64,000 bases of DNA from Rhodamnia argentea (GCF_020921035.1 NC_063150.1:13144001-13208000), one strand, 5' to 3'. Counted from the stretch's first letter, positions 12,655 through 26,470 are shown. Numbers and translations: made by a program. Notes: generated from the sequence alone by a model not told the origin.

Positions 12655-12698
12655 AGGAGAAGAGAAGAAGAAGAAGAAGAAGAAGAAGACGAAGAGAA
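12655..12698. repeat. (GAA)n microsatellite
   Basis: An interrupted GAA tract. It lies about 220 bp past the stop codon of the ERF gene, where it would read (TTC)n in the 3' flank or 3' UTR. Confidence 0.85.
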
Positions 12699-12910
12699 TT
12701 TGCAGGAGTACCATGGTTACAACCACCATCTTTCACAAACCCTAGAAAGTAAAAAACAGCAAAGATAGAAGGAAAACGCAAACTCCTTCGACGTTCAATC
12801 TAGGTTCATGGTTTTCTTTTTTCTCCAGAGCTATATCATCAATACACAGAAGCAGGAAATGGGTATATAACTATATATAGGAATATAGCAGAGACTCCCA
12901 AGTGATCGGC

Positions 12911-13948
12911 TCAAGCATCGTGCGCCCTAGCTGCGAAAGTGCCGAGAAACTCGGGGTACTGGAACACATCCGCATCCAACAGCGACGGAGCCGCTGTGGG
13001 AACCCCGACGAGCTCATCGCCTTCGCCGCCGCCGCCGCACGAGTAGGTCTGCAGGTGCAGGCTGGTGAGGCCGTTCAAGCCCTGCATTTGCTCGCGAGGC
13101 GAAGTGACGACGCCGAGGCCGTGCGGGTCGCTGTTCCAAAACTGGCCCTTCACTTGATCCGAGCTCTTCTTCTTCCTGGGGAAGAACCCTTGGATGACTT
13201 CCTCCAGGAGGCCCGACTCGGGAGATTCTTGAAGGAAGAAGCCGCACGAGTCGTCGTCCTGATTCGGCTCGGCCGGGGCTTGTGGCTTCGGATACTCATT
13301 TGGAAAACGGAGACCCTGAGGCTGAGCATAGGAAGAAGCTTGAGACGCTGGTTGCGGCGGCGGCGGCGGCGGCGGTGGGTACAGAGGAGCGGTGTTGGGA
13401 GGGTTGAGAATGTCGCGGAGGAAAAGCGAGACGTCCAGAGAGGCGTCGTTCCTCGGCTGCGGTGCCGCCACGGGAGATGCGGCGAGGACTGTTCCCCTAG
13501 AGGTTATGCTGGATAAGTCTCGAGAGTAGGGTTTAGGAGGGAAGGTGCTGAAGGGGGCCGGGCTATGGAGGAAGTGGTGGTGGTGGTGGTGGTCAGACAG
13601 AGACAGCGGGTTGGTGGGGTAGACGAAGTTCGTGCGGGCCTTGACGCCGCGCATGGCCCGGGCGGCGCAGTCGTAGGCGCAGGCCGCCTCCTCGGCCGTG
13701 TCGAAGGTGCCGAGCCACCGGCGCTCCTTCGACTGCGGATCCCGTATCTCCGCCGCGTACCTCCCCCACGGGCGACGCCTCACGCCCCGGTACCTCATCG
13801 TGACGCCCGAACCGCCTCCGCCGCCGCCCTCCCTCAGCGCCCTCTTGCCGCCGTTGGCGAGGGCGGCTGTGGGGGTGGGGGTGGACGGTTTCCGGTGGAG
13901 AGAATTATGAGGCGGGTTGTGAGAGAGGGCGTTGAATTCTTGATCCAT
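12911..13948 (-). CDS. Ethylene-responsive transcription factor, ERF086/ESR-type (group VIII-b)
   Basis: A single-exon gene of 345 aa. Residues 52-110 are one complete AP2/ERF DNA-binding domain, from the [19 protein letters not shown] block to a RAYD-type block and a final TNFVYP. Ala65 and Asp70 are the paired residues that mark ERF rather than DREB proteins, so GCC-box-type binding is expected. Near the C-terminal third, [15 protein letters not shown] matches the acidic motif of the ESR1/ESR2 group, which supports group VIII-b (ESR, LEP, PUCHI and ERF086 relatives). Those proteins act in organ initiation and meristem or axillary development. Low-complexity stretches are Gly6 near residue 41, a His run after the AP2 domain, and a Pro8 tract. 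The ATG is the first in frame, and a TATA box lies about 100 bp upstream. The nearest relative within the group is uncertain. Apparent frames on the plus strand here are shadows of the GC-rich coding sequence. Confidence 0.93.
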   Translation of the reverse strand: MDQEFNALSHNPPHNSLHRKPSTPTPTAALANGGKRALREGGGGGGSGVTMRYRGVRRRPWGRYAAEIRDPQSKERRWLGTFDTAEEAACAYDCAARAMRGVKARTNFVYPTNPLSLSDHHHHHHFLHSPAPFSTFPPKPYSRDLSSITSRGTVLAASPVAAPQPRNDASLDVSLFLRDILNPPNTAPLYPPPPPPPPQPASQASSYAQPQGLRFPNEYPKPQAPAEPNQDDDSCGFFLQESPESGLLEEVIQGFFPRKKKSSDQVKGQFWNSDPHGLGVVTSPREQMQGLNGLTSLHLQTYSCGGGGEGDELVGVPTAAPSLLDADVFQYPEFLGTFAARAHDA

Positions 13949-14046
13949 GTCTGGCGAGAGGATTGACGAGAAGGTCTGGGAAGAACGGAGAGAGTAAGAG
14001 TGTTTTTTGGGGCACCTGAGAATTGGATTGGACGGGGGAGGTTGTG

Positions 14047-14054
14047 TATTTATA
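14047..14054 (-). promoter_or_regulatory. TATA box of the ERF gene
   Basis: Reads TATAAATA on the minus strand, about 100 bp upstream of the ATG at 13948. This leaves room for a leader of roughly 65-75 nt. The spacing and perfect consensus make this a credible core promoter. Confidence 0.7.
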
Positions 14055-17000
14055 GAGGGGAAAGGAACGAAACGAAATGAAATTGGTATGGTTTGGACAT
14101 TGTTGGGGGCCTAGGAAAGTGATTGATTTAGTGCCATTCGAGTTTAATCTCGAGATTAGGTATTATTATTATTATGTTATTTTTTTGTACTTGCGTAACT
14201 CCGACATAATTTAATTAATTGATGTAAAAACTTAATTCAAGCTTCCTATGCATTCTAATGGCAATTGTACTTGCATATCTCCGATGATATGGTTGGTTAA
14301 TATAGAAAAACTTAATCGAATAGAGGATCATCACTTTTAATATTGTGACCACTTTCCTCGAGCTTGATGTATCTATTTTTTGATCGATGCTAGATTGATA
14401 ATGTAGCTGGTCCGACCATCGTCGCTTTTGTGTATTCGAATATTACAAAACGAGAGCGCTTTTCTTTATGCGATCTATTTTTCTTGGTCGCGAAAATAAT
14501 GATTTCTATAGGGAATTCGCATTATCTAGCTTTTTTTTTAATGTTATGTTGTAAAATTCAGGCGATCATGTCCCTAGATTCTCAATTGAAAAATAATCGG
14601 ATCATCATTTCGCGTTAAAATAACGTAAATTTTTGAAGAGTTTCTTGACGTGAATGACTTCTTCAGTCGCATCGATAATAACCGCTTTCACGCTTGTGCA
14701 TACGCGCGATTCCCTTTTCTTTGTAAATATTTCTCTGTAAACAATTAAATGATTTGGATACTTGATGCTCGGAATCGTAAAATGAATGGAAAACAAATTC
14801 TGAAAACGCCAAATGGGTTTTAAGTCCCTCGAAGGTCCTTTAAGCTACCCCATGTAAATCTTGATGGTTTTTCACTATCGTGTTATGCCCTATCGATCCT
14901 CAACTTAGTGCGAGAATGACAACCATTCTATTTATGAGTTCTATTTCTGACTCGCTTTATTTCCGGTCAGAAATAGATTTTGTTATTTCTATTTCTTAGA
15001 CGAGTTTTAGAATAGAGACAAGCATTTAACAATGACAGAAAAAATTTTATTCCCCAAATAGAAATTCGTTTGATAACGGCACGAAATTTTCACAATTAGG
15101 TGACAAGCGGAAGGCGATGAGTGGATGGAGACTCGTGGCTGGTGGTGGACGAAAGGTGGCAGGGAAGCGAGAGAGGAGGCCGTTGGATGGTGATCGGCGA
15201 CCGGCGATTGGCAGATGGCGTGAACCTGATTAATTGTCTTCATTGTTCGACTATTTCCAAAGAGCAATGACGTGAACCCGATTAATGCACAACATCAATT
15301 GCCTTTCTTTTCCCTTAATTTTTTTTCCCTCCATTTTTTTTTCCATTTTCTTGATACATTTTCTTTTAAATAATAATAATAACTTTTTTTTTTTTTTGTG
15401 CGCGCGGGGTAATAATGCCCTACTTTTCGACACCCTTTTGTCCCCCAGAGAAAAAGTCGAAAAGGGTCGGGGGTTGGTTTTTTATCTGCAGCAAAACTGG
15501 TCTGCAACTGCATCTTCTTCACGTCCCCATCGCACATGCAATGAAAAATGAAGCTGTTCCTCTCCTCCTCCTCTTCCTCCGACGATGGCTTTTTGTGTTT
15601 TTCCTTCTTCTTTTTTGATCATTTTTATTTTGTTTGTTTTTTTATGTTTGTTTTATTTCTTTTTGATTTTTCCAAGAGCCTCTTTTTTTTTCTTTTTGTC
15701 TGGGAAGTTGGAGAGATAGGGAGAGATGCAGTGTTGTGGTCAGAAAGGATTATCATTCAGAATGATTACACTGGCGGCGCTCAGAAGCTGTTCCTCCGTC
15801 TTTGGGGTTTTGTCATTGCTCCGCCTTTCCCTTTCGATTTCCCCTCTGTTTGACTCTTTATCCCCGCTTTTTATTCATTTCGCATGCTCCCTTCATTTAT
15901 TGTGCTGAAGAGCAAAAATTTCAAGAAAAGAAGAAAAATTACCCATGATTTCACTTCGGATAAACCCATTAAATGCAATTTTTTTTCTGTGAAGATATGA
16001 TTTTTTTTTCTTGGAGATTTTATATTTGGTAGACTTCATTATTTTTGCTAGAGCAAATGGATATGATGCATGAAAAGGTGTCTTTTACATAGGTTGTCCT
16101 ACTACAAACATATGTCGAATGAGCATGGACAATAAATGTTCCCAACTTTGGCAGAATTATTGTAGCAATGTGTGTATATCATGGAAGTGAAGCATGTTAC
16201 ACTCGCAAGTCGCCTTCTAGATTTGATACGTGGATCGACAGTAGAATGATTCAGCAATGACAAATCTTCCTTTCACGAAGTCTGAGTACATAGAATGAAT
16301 ATAGTAAATAGAGCTATCGTATAATCTATCGTGTTTAACGAATTTTCGTTTGCGTTTTTCATATGGCCGATATCGTCGCCGCGTCATTTCTATGAAGTTG
16401 TTTAAGTGAATAATGACGGTTAATTTTTCAAGAACCATGAGATTAAATGTCACGTGGATTTGTCTCGTGTAGGGTTTTATATAGGTTGTGAGATGGACGG
16501 GGAAGTGGGTTTATTAGGCTATGTTGGTGAGTTAATAGTCACGTGGACTTGTCTCTCTAGGGTTTACATAGGTTCTAAGATTTTTGGGGGGTTTATGAGG
16601 CTACGCTGGCTGGTTGTTAGTGTTAAGCAGTACAATTTTGCATTAATAAAGAAGACAGGTAACTCCCACTTACATATATAATTCCACTTAGCTTTCTCGT
16701 TGCCTGAACCACGATCATTCGGTTATAATGAGCTGTGAATAGGACTTCTAGGGTTTTCGCAAGAGCTCCAAAACTATTTTCATAACTTTATTCCATAGAT
16801 GACACGACTTGATATAGTTCGATCCATCTTGATTATGTAGGTCATTGAATAAAGGTTTTTTGTTATCATAAAGAAACATGAAGATACCGTACTTGAAAGA
16901 TCGTGTTGGTGAAAACCATACGGCCTTCGTATCGGCCTCTCATTGGGCATTAAGGTTCTATACTAATTTTTTTTTTTTTTTTTGCTTAACATAGGCAAAG

Positions 17001-20000
17001 GACAGATATAACTAGCAACCGAGGCTAACACTCGAGGCATTTCAATATGAGCCATGCTTATATAGTTATAATGGATAAATGAGTTGCTTCAGATCTCGGA
17101 TTTATTTGTGTGGTTGCATGGTTCTTTTTACGCGAGTTGCCTCCGTCACTATCGATATGGATGGCCGTGTTTGTTTTAGATGTTAAATAAACTATCTAAA
17201 TCGATCGTGATAAAGAAGCCCGTGTTTAAAAAGGAAGGGAATATGTCACTTAGACCCCCTGAAAAACCTTTCATTTTTAAAATCTCCAAACTCTCTCACA
17301 TTCTAACACGTAAAATTCTAAATCTTTCAAATAAGCCCTTGAACTCTAACTCCATTACACGTAAAACCCTAAATTCTAATTCATTGCACTTTTTACTCTC
17401 CCTAACTTACAAATTACGCTATCGATTTTCGCCGTCAAATTTTTCCGTTAAGTATGTGTATCCGTCAAGTTGTGCTGAACGCATACGATTTTTAAACTTC
17501 AATGAAGAATCACACTACACAGTTCATTGAGAAAAACAAAAATTAATGTATTCTAATCAGCATGTTCATCTTAAAAATCACGTGCATTGCACGTTTTAAC
17601 GGGAGGAAAAATTTTTGACGGTGTTATAATGACTGCAATAATATGCTAGCTCGAGGGAGTAAAGTGTGATGGATTAAAGCATCCGGTTTAATTTCGACCA
17701 TTAAAAGGAAAAGTGTACGATTTAACATGTGACAATGAGATGAGTACGGGGAGGTAAAAGTGACATGATCCTCAAAGCATGTCGCACAAATTTCAACCGT
17801 GGTGATATGAACCAATATCACATCTTAACCCCTTTCGTATGAATTTGTAACATCTCCTTCGGACGGACATTTTTCTGAAAAAATTAAAAGGTCGAAAAGA
17901 TCCAACCCGCAACATTTCGGGTTTGGGTCAGACCCGGTTTAGTCCCATAGTTATAGTTTATTCTTGATTAAACACAACGTCAATGGTGGATTCATTTATA
18001 TGAAAGCATTTTGTTGGGAAAATTACTAAAAAAAAAAGATCTTAAACATATTATAATTCTGTTAATTCAGTTTTAAATTTTCTTTTTTTATATATTTTAT
18101 AATTGTGTGAATTTAATTTATTTAACTGATCGATATTGACGTGGAAATTCTGCTCGAGAAGTGCAAATGGAATTTAATGAAAAAGGTGGGGGGTGTTGTG
18201 TTGGCGGCTACGTCTCAGAGTTTGTTCCTTCTAATCGATTGACTCCTGAGACTCTTGTCCCCCCCTCCCACCCCACCCTGCCCTGACCTCCATTGATAAT
18301 ATCTGTGCTCTGCACTCCTCTTTCTGAAACCTCGACAGCCAAAAAACCTAAACCCTACAACCTACGACCAACCCCATCTACTCCTTCTCTCCCCTCCCTT
18401 CCTTTTACTTTTTTTTTTTTTTTTTGAACAGAAAGAATGGTTTTGATTTATGCGAAAAGAAATATAATTAAATTGATCGGATTTGTGTTTTTTCGAAACG
18501 AGTTCTCTATGTAATTTCAAGAAAATCTAATCGGGTCGGCGCATCTTCAGTTTAGCCTCTCGACTATATGAAAATGTCTAAATGTTGTTTCGGAACTTAG
18601 ATCGATGGAAAAAAAAATAGTAGTGGATATTTTCGTGCAATTTAAAAACAGGATTGAACATTTACCGAGAGTTTGAGACGCACGTTAAACAAATTAAACA
18701 TTCGGAGATGATATTGCACGTTGAGCTATAATTCGGAGACCAAATTGAATAGAATTCAAGGACGATGTTGCATGCCGGAGTCGGAGTCCAAGAACCATTT
18801 GTGAGATTATCCATAAAAAAAAAAATGTCCAAGGCAAGAACCAGTCGAACGAGGATCTCTACCCCGTGGATCTAAACCTAGTCCTTATCCAAAAGAAGTC
18901 GAGAATGGGGAGAGGCCAAATTCCAAACCAACTACTGCGTCCGAGAAAGGAAAGAAAATCAGAGGGCTGAAGCAGTCGACATCTCGACAACCTTATTGTC
19001 CACCAAACATTTCGAAAACATTGGACTGCACTATCCATCGGACACATCCAAACATTGTTTTCAATGCTGATTCATTCTAAGTATCTCTATCCACGAGATT
19101 GGCTTGGGAATTGAGTAATCGACTCATAACAATTAATTTTTATGTTTAAGCCCGTAATTTGGGTTATGATTAGCGCCTTTTTTTTATCCTCAAAATTAAA
19201 ATTCGGGATGTTTCACGGCCTCGAGAGTTACCTACACAATGAGAGCTCTCATGTGATAAAAGATATCGGGGCTTGCGACCTATTAATGAAACAACAGATA
19301 CATACGGTGAATCATATGCACGACTTGAGTTCGGCTCCTGTGTTACCTGGTGCGAATTATCTTGCGGGTTTTTATTAACAGGTGCCTTCGGGGGGCATGT
19401 TAAGCACCTAAATGAAAGAAAGCTTGTCATTTTCAATGCACTGTCTCTCTCTCCCTCGTGCTGTATGCAAAATCGGTACATTTGAAATAACTACTTTTGC
19501 TGTATGGAGTATGGTTATCGAAACCCTAATCTTATGTATGGCCCATTCATACGGATTTTGAACGACGTCTTCCTTGATCTATGGAGTTGTCGCGATATTT
19601 AAAGTATCGGATTTACTTGCCTAAGGTGAGACCAATTTGGTCTAATACTAGGGTGTTTCATTCCGAGTACGAGCTTAAAGGTAGCACACGAAGTATGTGT
19701 TTTCCTTGTCCCACAACAGTGAACCACCTCCGAAACCATCTCTCTCCCCTCTACCCACAGTGTCTTCCGTTATACTACGCCATTGCCGCAACTCCGCCCC
19801 GTCTCACCTCGGACGCCCTTAGCGAACCTCATAACATCTTTGAACCTCCACGGTGACCCCCTCATCAGGCTCCTCCCTCGCTCAACGCCTTCCCCTCTCT
19901 TTATATCTTTGTTCACGGAGGTCTTGCCTCCACACCCAGGGTCGGTGCAGACCAACGAGCTCGAGGAACCCACCGGAGGCCGTCACGGAGCTCGGACGAC

Positions 20001-22000
20001 GTCGGATATATTGCCCTAGATCTCGCACGCACAAGTGCACAACAAGTGACCAAACTTTAGCCCATCCTAAAAATAACAAAGAGAGCGAAACACCAAACGG
20101 GATCCGTGAGAAATTTAGACGTGCTCACACGGATCGAGACAAATTGCTTTCCTACGGATAGACGGTCAGGATGCTGCCTCCCCGCATGTCCGCCAGCAAT
20201 CAAGTGCCACGTGTGCTTGGTGTCTCTTCAGCGTGTACGTGCACAGCTTCACATTCCTTACGTGCTCAAGTCGAGCCAGACTTGATCCTCTCATTCGATG
20301 TACTTGTAGGGTGTTTGCAGGTTGCCACATGCGCCTTTAGAGCAGTTGACTTTCTTTTCTTTACAAAGGGAAAATACAATAAACAATAAATGATTATTGT
20401 AATTAATAGATTGTATTGCCAATTATGAAGGGATTATCCATCCTAATACTGCATGAAATATAAGTCCCACACAGTTTAATTATTAAATATAAGATAGACT
20501 TTCTCGTCGTTAAAAAAGTTGAAACTTTATGATTATTTTAAGGATAAAAAAAAAGACTAGATGGCTATATAGAACTTCCGAAACATGATTGTCGATTATG
20601 AGTTCAAGACCAAGATTATACTCTCTTCATAGTTCTAACTTTCTGCGAAGAGTCATCTATAATGCTAAGCTCGACATAAGATGCGGTGTTTATGTGAAGA
20701 GCCATTTGTGTATGCTAACATACTCCGACACTCGCATTTAAGATTTATTATCGAAAAGAAATCGATCTACTTGATCAAATCTAGATACTAACCTTATATG
20801 CCAAATCTAATATCGACTCCCAATCAATTTACGCTTAAGGTTGTTATGGTCACGAGACACGGATTGATCATATTTCACGAGAAACAAGTAATATTTACAA
20901 TGCAATGATGGTGCGGAAAAAAAAGTATCCTTTTTTTTTTTGTTTCTTGAATTATTTTATTATGATTTTGATAAAGAGGGGGGAAAAGGCAGGAGGGGAG
21001 CGGAAAAGGTGGGTGCCGCCAGATCAGAAAGTCAGCGTTTCGGGGGCGCGAACTCCGAAAACGACAATCCTTCCCTGCGTTCTGAATCTCTCTTTGCTCT
21101 TCTCGAGGGAAGATCCGATTGTCGGCATTTAAAATTCCCCTCGCATCACATCAATGCCTCCGTTCTTTCTTCCTTCTTCTTCTTCTTCTCCTTCTTCCCT
21201 CCGCCCGTCAAATCAATCCCCCCCCACGCCTCCCTTTTCACCTCCTTTTTGTCTTTTCTACCCACCTTTTCTGCGCTTTTTATGCATATTTCCAGTTTAA
21301 TGCATATACAATTAGGACTCGCCCGGATCGAAACGTGATTAACGCTTCAAACACGTGATCGACACGCGAATTTAATATCTTGATACGTTATTTTGACTAG
21401 CACGAATTTAATTTTTAATATTTTCAATAAATTAAAGATCAAAATGTAAATCTATCGTAAATATATGTATATATACACACACATTCGCGCTCATTCACAC
21501 CTAAGTCATATATCAAATCAACCTAAAATTAATATACCTATCTATAAAAAAAACCTTAATCATAAATTCCTAATAGAAGAAGAAGAAGAAACCCACAATT
21601 GATAAATATCCCAATGTGACGAAATTTTCGTTTTTTTTTTAGAAATATGTGTCGACGTGTTGTGTCGCGTGTCGATGTTGCTAAGCAGCACACTTTAATT
21701 TCCCTTTTTAATATAAATATCACAATTTAACGGTATGTTAATATTTACACGACATCAAAGCCTTTTTCTTTTCGAAGTTGCCATAATTTTAAGTTTTGCT
21801 GGAACCAACGCTGCCTGTGGGTTCTACTTAATGCCAAAAGAACCTAGAACACTGGTCAATGTAAAGAGAATATATTTCACTTTTGAAAGTATTAATTATA
21901 GATAAGGCAAGAAAAATATAATATCGAATTTCATATTATTTCTTATTTAAATCACTTAATAGATATTCTATATTCACTCGTCAAAAAACGTCCATTTCAT
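14055..22000. other. Long gene-poor stretch
   Basis: About 8 kb with no recognisable gene. It holds a short (ATT)n tract (about 14162-14176), a T- and CT-rich region (15300-15700), long T-runs at about 16964-16982, 18410-18425 and 20930-20941 that may be retroposon tails in minus orientation, and a C/T-rich patch around 18250-18400. The GC-richer segment 19740-20330 has open frames on both strands, but none resembles a protein family known to me. Confidence 0.5.
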
Positions 22001-22590
22001 AGGCCTTATTCTCGAAAAAAATCCCCAACTTTAGGTCCAAGATCTACCCCGGACATTTTTTTTTTTGTCTTGAAAAAAAACCCCAAACTTTGTTACGCTT
22101 CCAAATCTACCCAGAATTTTCTTTTATCTTAAAAAAATCACAAACTTTAGTATATTCTCAAATCTATCTCATGGTCTAATCCCAACTTGATGTGACATTT
22201 TCACATCGATAAAAAATTCACCTTAGCAAAGTGATAGAGCAATAGATATATACCAACGTGGCATTTTCACGTGGATAACAAATCAACCCCAACAAAGAAA
22301 TTCTTCAAAGTGAAAATCGTTTTTTGATATGAAAATTAAGGACAACTAACGTGATTTTTGGATAGAGGGCTAATGGGGCAGGTTTGTGATTAGAGTAAAA
22401 ATTGGTGATTTTTGCTTAAACAAAAAAGGTTCGGGGTTGATTTGAGAATGGGCTTAAAGATTAAAAAATTTTTGGGAGACAAAACAAGTTTGGAGAAGAT
22501 TTGAGACTGAACCTAAAGTTGGGTTTTTTTCTAAGACGGATGGATTTGAGACTTGATCTAAAGTTAGAATCTTTTAGGGAAGTAGGCCCC
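22001..22590. mobile_element. Foldback element, family C
   Basis: The left arm begins 'aggccttattctcgaaaaaa' and repeats 'ccccaactttaggtccaag'-type units. The right arm ends 'agggaagtaggcccc' and contains the complementary 'gacttgatctaaagtt'. Both arms carry two or three degenerate repeats of 'aaactttag..c.aaatct'. Non-coding inverted-repeat element of about 590 bp. Confidence 0.6.
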
Positions 22591-22610
22591 ATTTAATATA
22601 GAAAATTTAT

Positions 22611-22628
22611 TAAGGTAGAACTTGTTAC

Positions 22629-22720
<92 letters not shown>

Positions 22721-22740
22721 ATTCAAGGTAGAACTTGTTA
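22611..22740. repeat. Compound (AT)n(GA)n microsatellite between direct repeats
   Basis: An (AT)n run of about 13 units followed by an interrupted (GA)n run of about 30 units (about 22628-22717). It is flanked by direct copies of aaggtagaacttgtta at 22612-22627 and 22725-22740. Confidence 0.9.
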
Positions 22741-24168
22741 AATATGAAAATAAGAAACCTTGAATTCTTTAATATATGAAAAATTCTCTATATTTATATG
22801 TATATTATGAATGTTTTGAAATGGTAACCTTAAAATCGAGTAAATCTATAAATTCCTTAAAGCAAATTTTAACGGTAAAAAGACAAGTACCTTATTCTAA
22901 GTTTCTTCAACTAGAATTGATATATCAATTTATCAAGTGAACTGAAATGTCAGCTCCGACATCAAAGTATTCTAAACAAAATTCATATTTAATTTATCAA
23001 GTACCCGCCATCTTCTTCTTCTTTTCTTTCTTTTTTTGTCTTTGTCTTTTGGCTAGAACCCACTTTTTGTTTTTTGTTTTTTTTTTTTTTGCAAGGTAAA
23101 AAAGTAGATATTTTTAACTTTTAACGCGAAGTAACTAAATGTACGGATAAAGAAATTCACAGCAAAGAAAGGAGTGCGTGGGTGATCGCGAGGATAAGAC
23201 ATGTTTCCCATAAAGCCTTATGCCCCGATCGCCTCGAGAAGCGAGGGCCCCCATAGATCCTGCTCTGAGCCTTGGATTTGGATTTTGCTTTTTGTCTTAT
23301 GGTCCACCAAATATGGCCATGAACATTTCTCAGTGCTGACCCATTTATGGGTTTTTCTCTATTTATTTATGATGCTAAAGGACGCATTTTTCCTCATTTT
23401 TTTCTTTTAGCAAATGTAAAGCTAACTTTTGAATTTAGTGTTTTTTTTATATTAAATATCCAATATAGTGTCGACTTATAATATTATCTCGACGAGTAAG
23501 GATGAGATAAATTTGTAACTCATCGATCAAGGCGGTGGGAACGATAAAGGGGCTTCATAGCAAAAAAGCTCCCGACGAGAGGGGAGGGGGGCATTAGAAC
23601 GCTAGCTAAAATATTAAAAAAAATATATTGAGATTTCATCATAAAATGAATGTGTCGCACGGAACACGAATTTTATTTACTTTATTATTTTTTTTAAGTA
23701 GAGGCTACTTATGAACTCTCTCATTAAAAATCGGAAATTTTTAATTTAGAAATTGTAACGTGCTTGTTTAAGATTATGCAAACGACGACAATATACGTAT
23801 ACTTTGAAAAACATTTCGAGTTGAACAAAAGTCGACTCATGAGAATTGTAAGATTTGAAAGAGGTTTTGAGTTTGAAAACTGAGAATCACTTAAAATAAC
23901 ATTTAGGAGCAAGATTCAAATAAGTGCTAGCAAGTTCAGATTTACCCAATCAGGCCTACAATAGCATCTCAATCGTTGGGCCTTTACAACTTTCAAAGCT
24001 AGGATCATCATGCACTCGTTTCGAACAGAGATGATGCTGGGCATGGGCTCAAGCCCATGTCTCACACTCTTTTCAAACCGGCCCAATTCATCTGTCTCTG
24101 CTACTAGAGCAACACGCATCATGGAAGTGATCATTCCGGCAGAAAAGGGCCATTTTCATTCCAAAGCT
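22741..24168. other. Intergenic DNA downstream of the AKR gene
   Basis: AT-rich with T-runs (about 23030-23090). No gene was recognised. The last few hundred bases before 24169 are probably the 3' UTR of the minus-strand aldo-keto reductase gene. Confidence 0.5.
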
Positions 24169-26470
24169 TCAGAGCTCTCCATCCCAAAGCTCTTCCACAG
24201 ACTTGAATGGTCCTTTGGCTGAGATAAACTCTTCCTTGAGCATCATTTTCTTCTGCGGGAACCGCTCGATCTTCTCACGGTCACCCTCCGTCAGTTCCCA
24301 GTCGAAGATGCCAAGGTTCTCCTTCAACCTCTCCTTGTTGAAGCTCTTCATCACAAATGTGACTCCTTGCTCATAGAGCCATCTCAGACATACCTGCCAA
24401 GAGAAATCCCCAAATGTTGCTGTTGAATTTGCAGATTGCAATCCATTTTGACTTGCAAGTTTATGTCAATCTCCATCTGAAGTTAGGTGCCTAGTCTTAA
24501 TCTTTTGCTATTGTTAGTTTCAATGGTTGGATTCACTCATAATCGGGGTGTCTTCCAAGGCTGATTTACTTCTAGTATGACTCACCTATGCACGGACAAT
24601 AGGAGTCCAAGTATTCGACTCGAACAATAAAACATTCAAGATGTCGGAAAAATAAACAATCAGCTTTGATAGTAAAACCTGGGCAATGCTCTTTCCCCGA
24701 GCCTTCGCAATCTCTTTCAGAGATTCATTCTCCATGACTTCATTCGTCCCCCAATTCGTTCCTCGAGCTCCCAAGGGAGAGAAAGCAGTGATGATGACGT
24801 TATTCGCTTTACAGAACTCTCTCAGCTTCTTCTGCTGCCAGAGAGGGTTCATTTCCACCTGAGAGACAATCATCATCCAGACAGTTGTTGGGTCATTTAC
24901 AACGCGGTCACTCGCATACTGCCATGTCCACTAGTCTTCAACTTCCTTTAATTCTTGAACCATGAAGGCTCACCTGATTTACTGTTGGAGGGATCTTGGC
25001 AAAGCTGAGGATGTTTCCGAGTTTCTTGCTAGAGAAGTTGCTGACTCCGATGGACTTTGTGAGACCTAACCTCTGGCATTCTTCCATGGCTGCCCAGACT
25101 GCCTCGAAATCCATCGGCATGAGGTCTGATTCGTCCACTGGGTACGCGTAGGACCCTGGCTTACAGCTGATTGGCCAGTGGATGAGATAGAGGTCAAGGT
25201 AATCCAATTGAAGATTGCTGCACATATGAAACGGTCATTGAGCTTCGGCCCACGAAATATGGAAGAAATAATTTTTGCAAGAATCAATATGTCGATACTG
25301 ATGCTAATGATGAAACTAACATGGCCTCCAACATATGTGGCTTGGGTTCAGAAACCGTATATCGCGATGACTGGAAAAGCCAAACACAAGCGCCTCTGCT
25401 AAAATTCAACGACAATATCATTCTCTTCTTCCATTACCAATTAACTGAAGTAAAGGAGGCTCGCCCACGGTAATAGCCAAAGGACAACTCGATAATCGCA
25501 TAGGACAGTACACCTAACATGAACAATTTTCATTCTGCAAGTGCAACTGATGCTGAGAAAAACACTCTTTAATCCGTTGTGGTGCAAAATGTTTGAGCTA
25601 TAACTGATGCGAATATGAGCTCATTCGTGCTTTCGCATGAATTCATTCTTTCAAGTTTTAATTACAGCTATAGATTTTCCTTACCCTGAGAATCCCAGAG
25701 GGCTCCAAATTAGATAAACGGACGTGCATCGTTACAAACTTTGGTGTTAGAAGCTGCCCAACTCGAGTCTAAGGAACATCCATGAAACAAGCCGAACAGT
25801 AAGCATGTTCATCTTTCTTAGGAAGACCACTAATTTCCGTTGGAGCGTCAACAGCTGATCCGACAAACAAGGATCATAAAAGGCAACTAGCCAACAAGGT
25901 ACTTTGTTGTCACTTGTCAGTATCTTTAGACTAAATCCTTTGGAAATCATTAACCAACAAGAATTGATCCAACCGGATATGCCGATAGCTCGATCGCAGT
26001 ACAACTATCTACTAATTCCAGAACGAAGACTTGCCCAGATAACAGTATTCTGCAGCAAACAGTTTGCAAATGATCGAAACAACCAAAACCTGTTCATAGT
26101 TGAGCTAAGGTCCAATCGATAATGATTACCTCAGCGACTTCCTCAGCGCAGGCACAACGCAATCGGCGTGAGCGTCGCTGCTCCAGAGCTTCGAGGTGAC
26201 GAAGAGCTCGGCCCTCGAGCCGACGAGCCCGAGCCGGAGCGCTTCCGCCAGGACTTTCCCGAGCGGCTCCTCCGACCCGTACAGGAAAGCCGTGTCGAAG
26301 TGCCTGTAGCCGAGCTTGATCGCCTCCAGCACCGCCGACCTCATCGCGACCGCGTCGAGGGGGTCCGCCGCCGTGCCCAGGCCGATGACAGGCATCGGGC
26401 GGCTGCCGGCGGCGGCGGAGCTCAGCCGCACCTCCGGGACCCTGATCGACGGCCCCGAAGCGCTCTCCAT
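24169..26470 (-). CDS. NADPH-dependent aldo-keto reductase (AKR4 family)
   Basis: Four exons: 26470-26130, 25217-24974, 24858-24679 and 24393-24169. All introns are GT-AG, and the joined frame is 990 nt, encoding 329 aa, close to the usual 315-330. The catalytic tetrad of the superfamily is complete: Asp59 and Tyr64 in [11 protein letters not shown], Lys94 in FVTSKLW and His127 in YLIHWP. Other AKR signatures are GLGT near residue 30, [19 protein letters not shown] across the exon 2/3 junction, and the C-terminal [11 protein letters not shown] loop that contacts NADPH. The enzyme should reduce aldehyde or ketone groups with NADPH in the cytosol. Relatives include codeinone reductase-like, methylecgonone reductase-like, D-galacturonate reductase and deoxymugineic acid synthase proteins, and sequence alone does not fix the substrate. 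The first exon is GC-rich and the rest moderate, which is common in plant genes. The ATG is the first in frame. Confidence 0.93.

Noticed and set aside
12902..13966. Long plus-strand frames (204 and 133 codons) opposite the ERF gene
   Set aside because: They are antisense shadows of GC-rich coding sequence. Their translations are Arg/Val-rich low complexity with no family match.
16964..17160. T-run followed by about 180 bp as a minus-strand retroposon
   Set aside because: A poly(A)-like run is present, but I could not find matching target-site duplications or a body shared with other sequence in the window.
19770..20161. Overlapping frames on both strands in a GC-richer patch
   Set aside because: Mutual shadows without codon pattern, splice context or family similarity.
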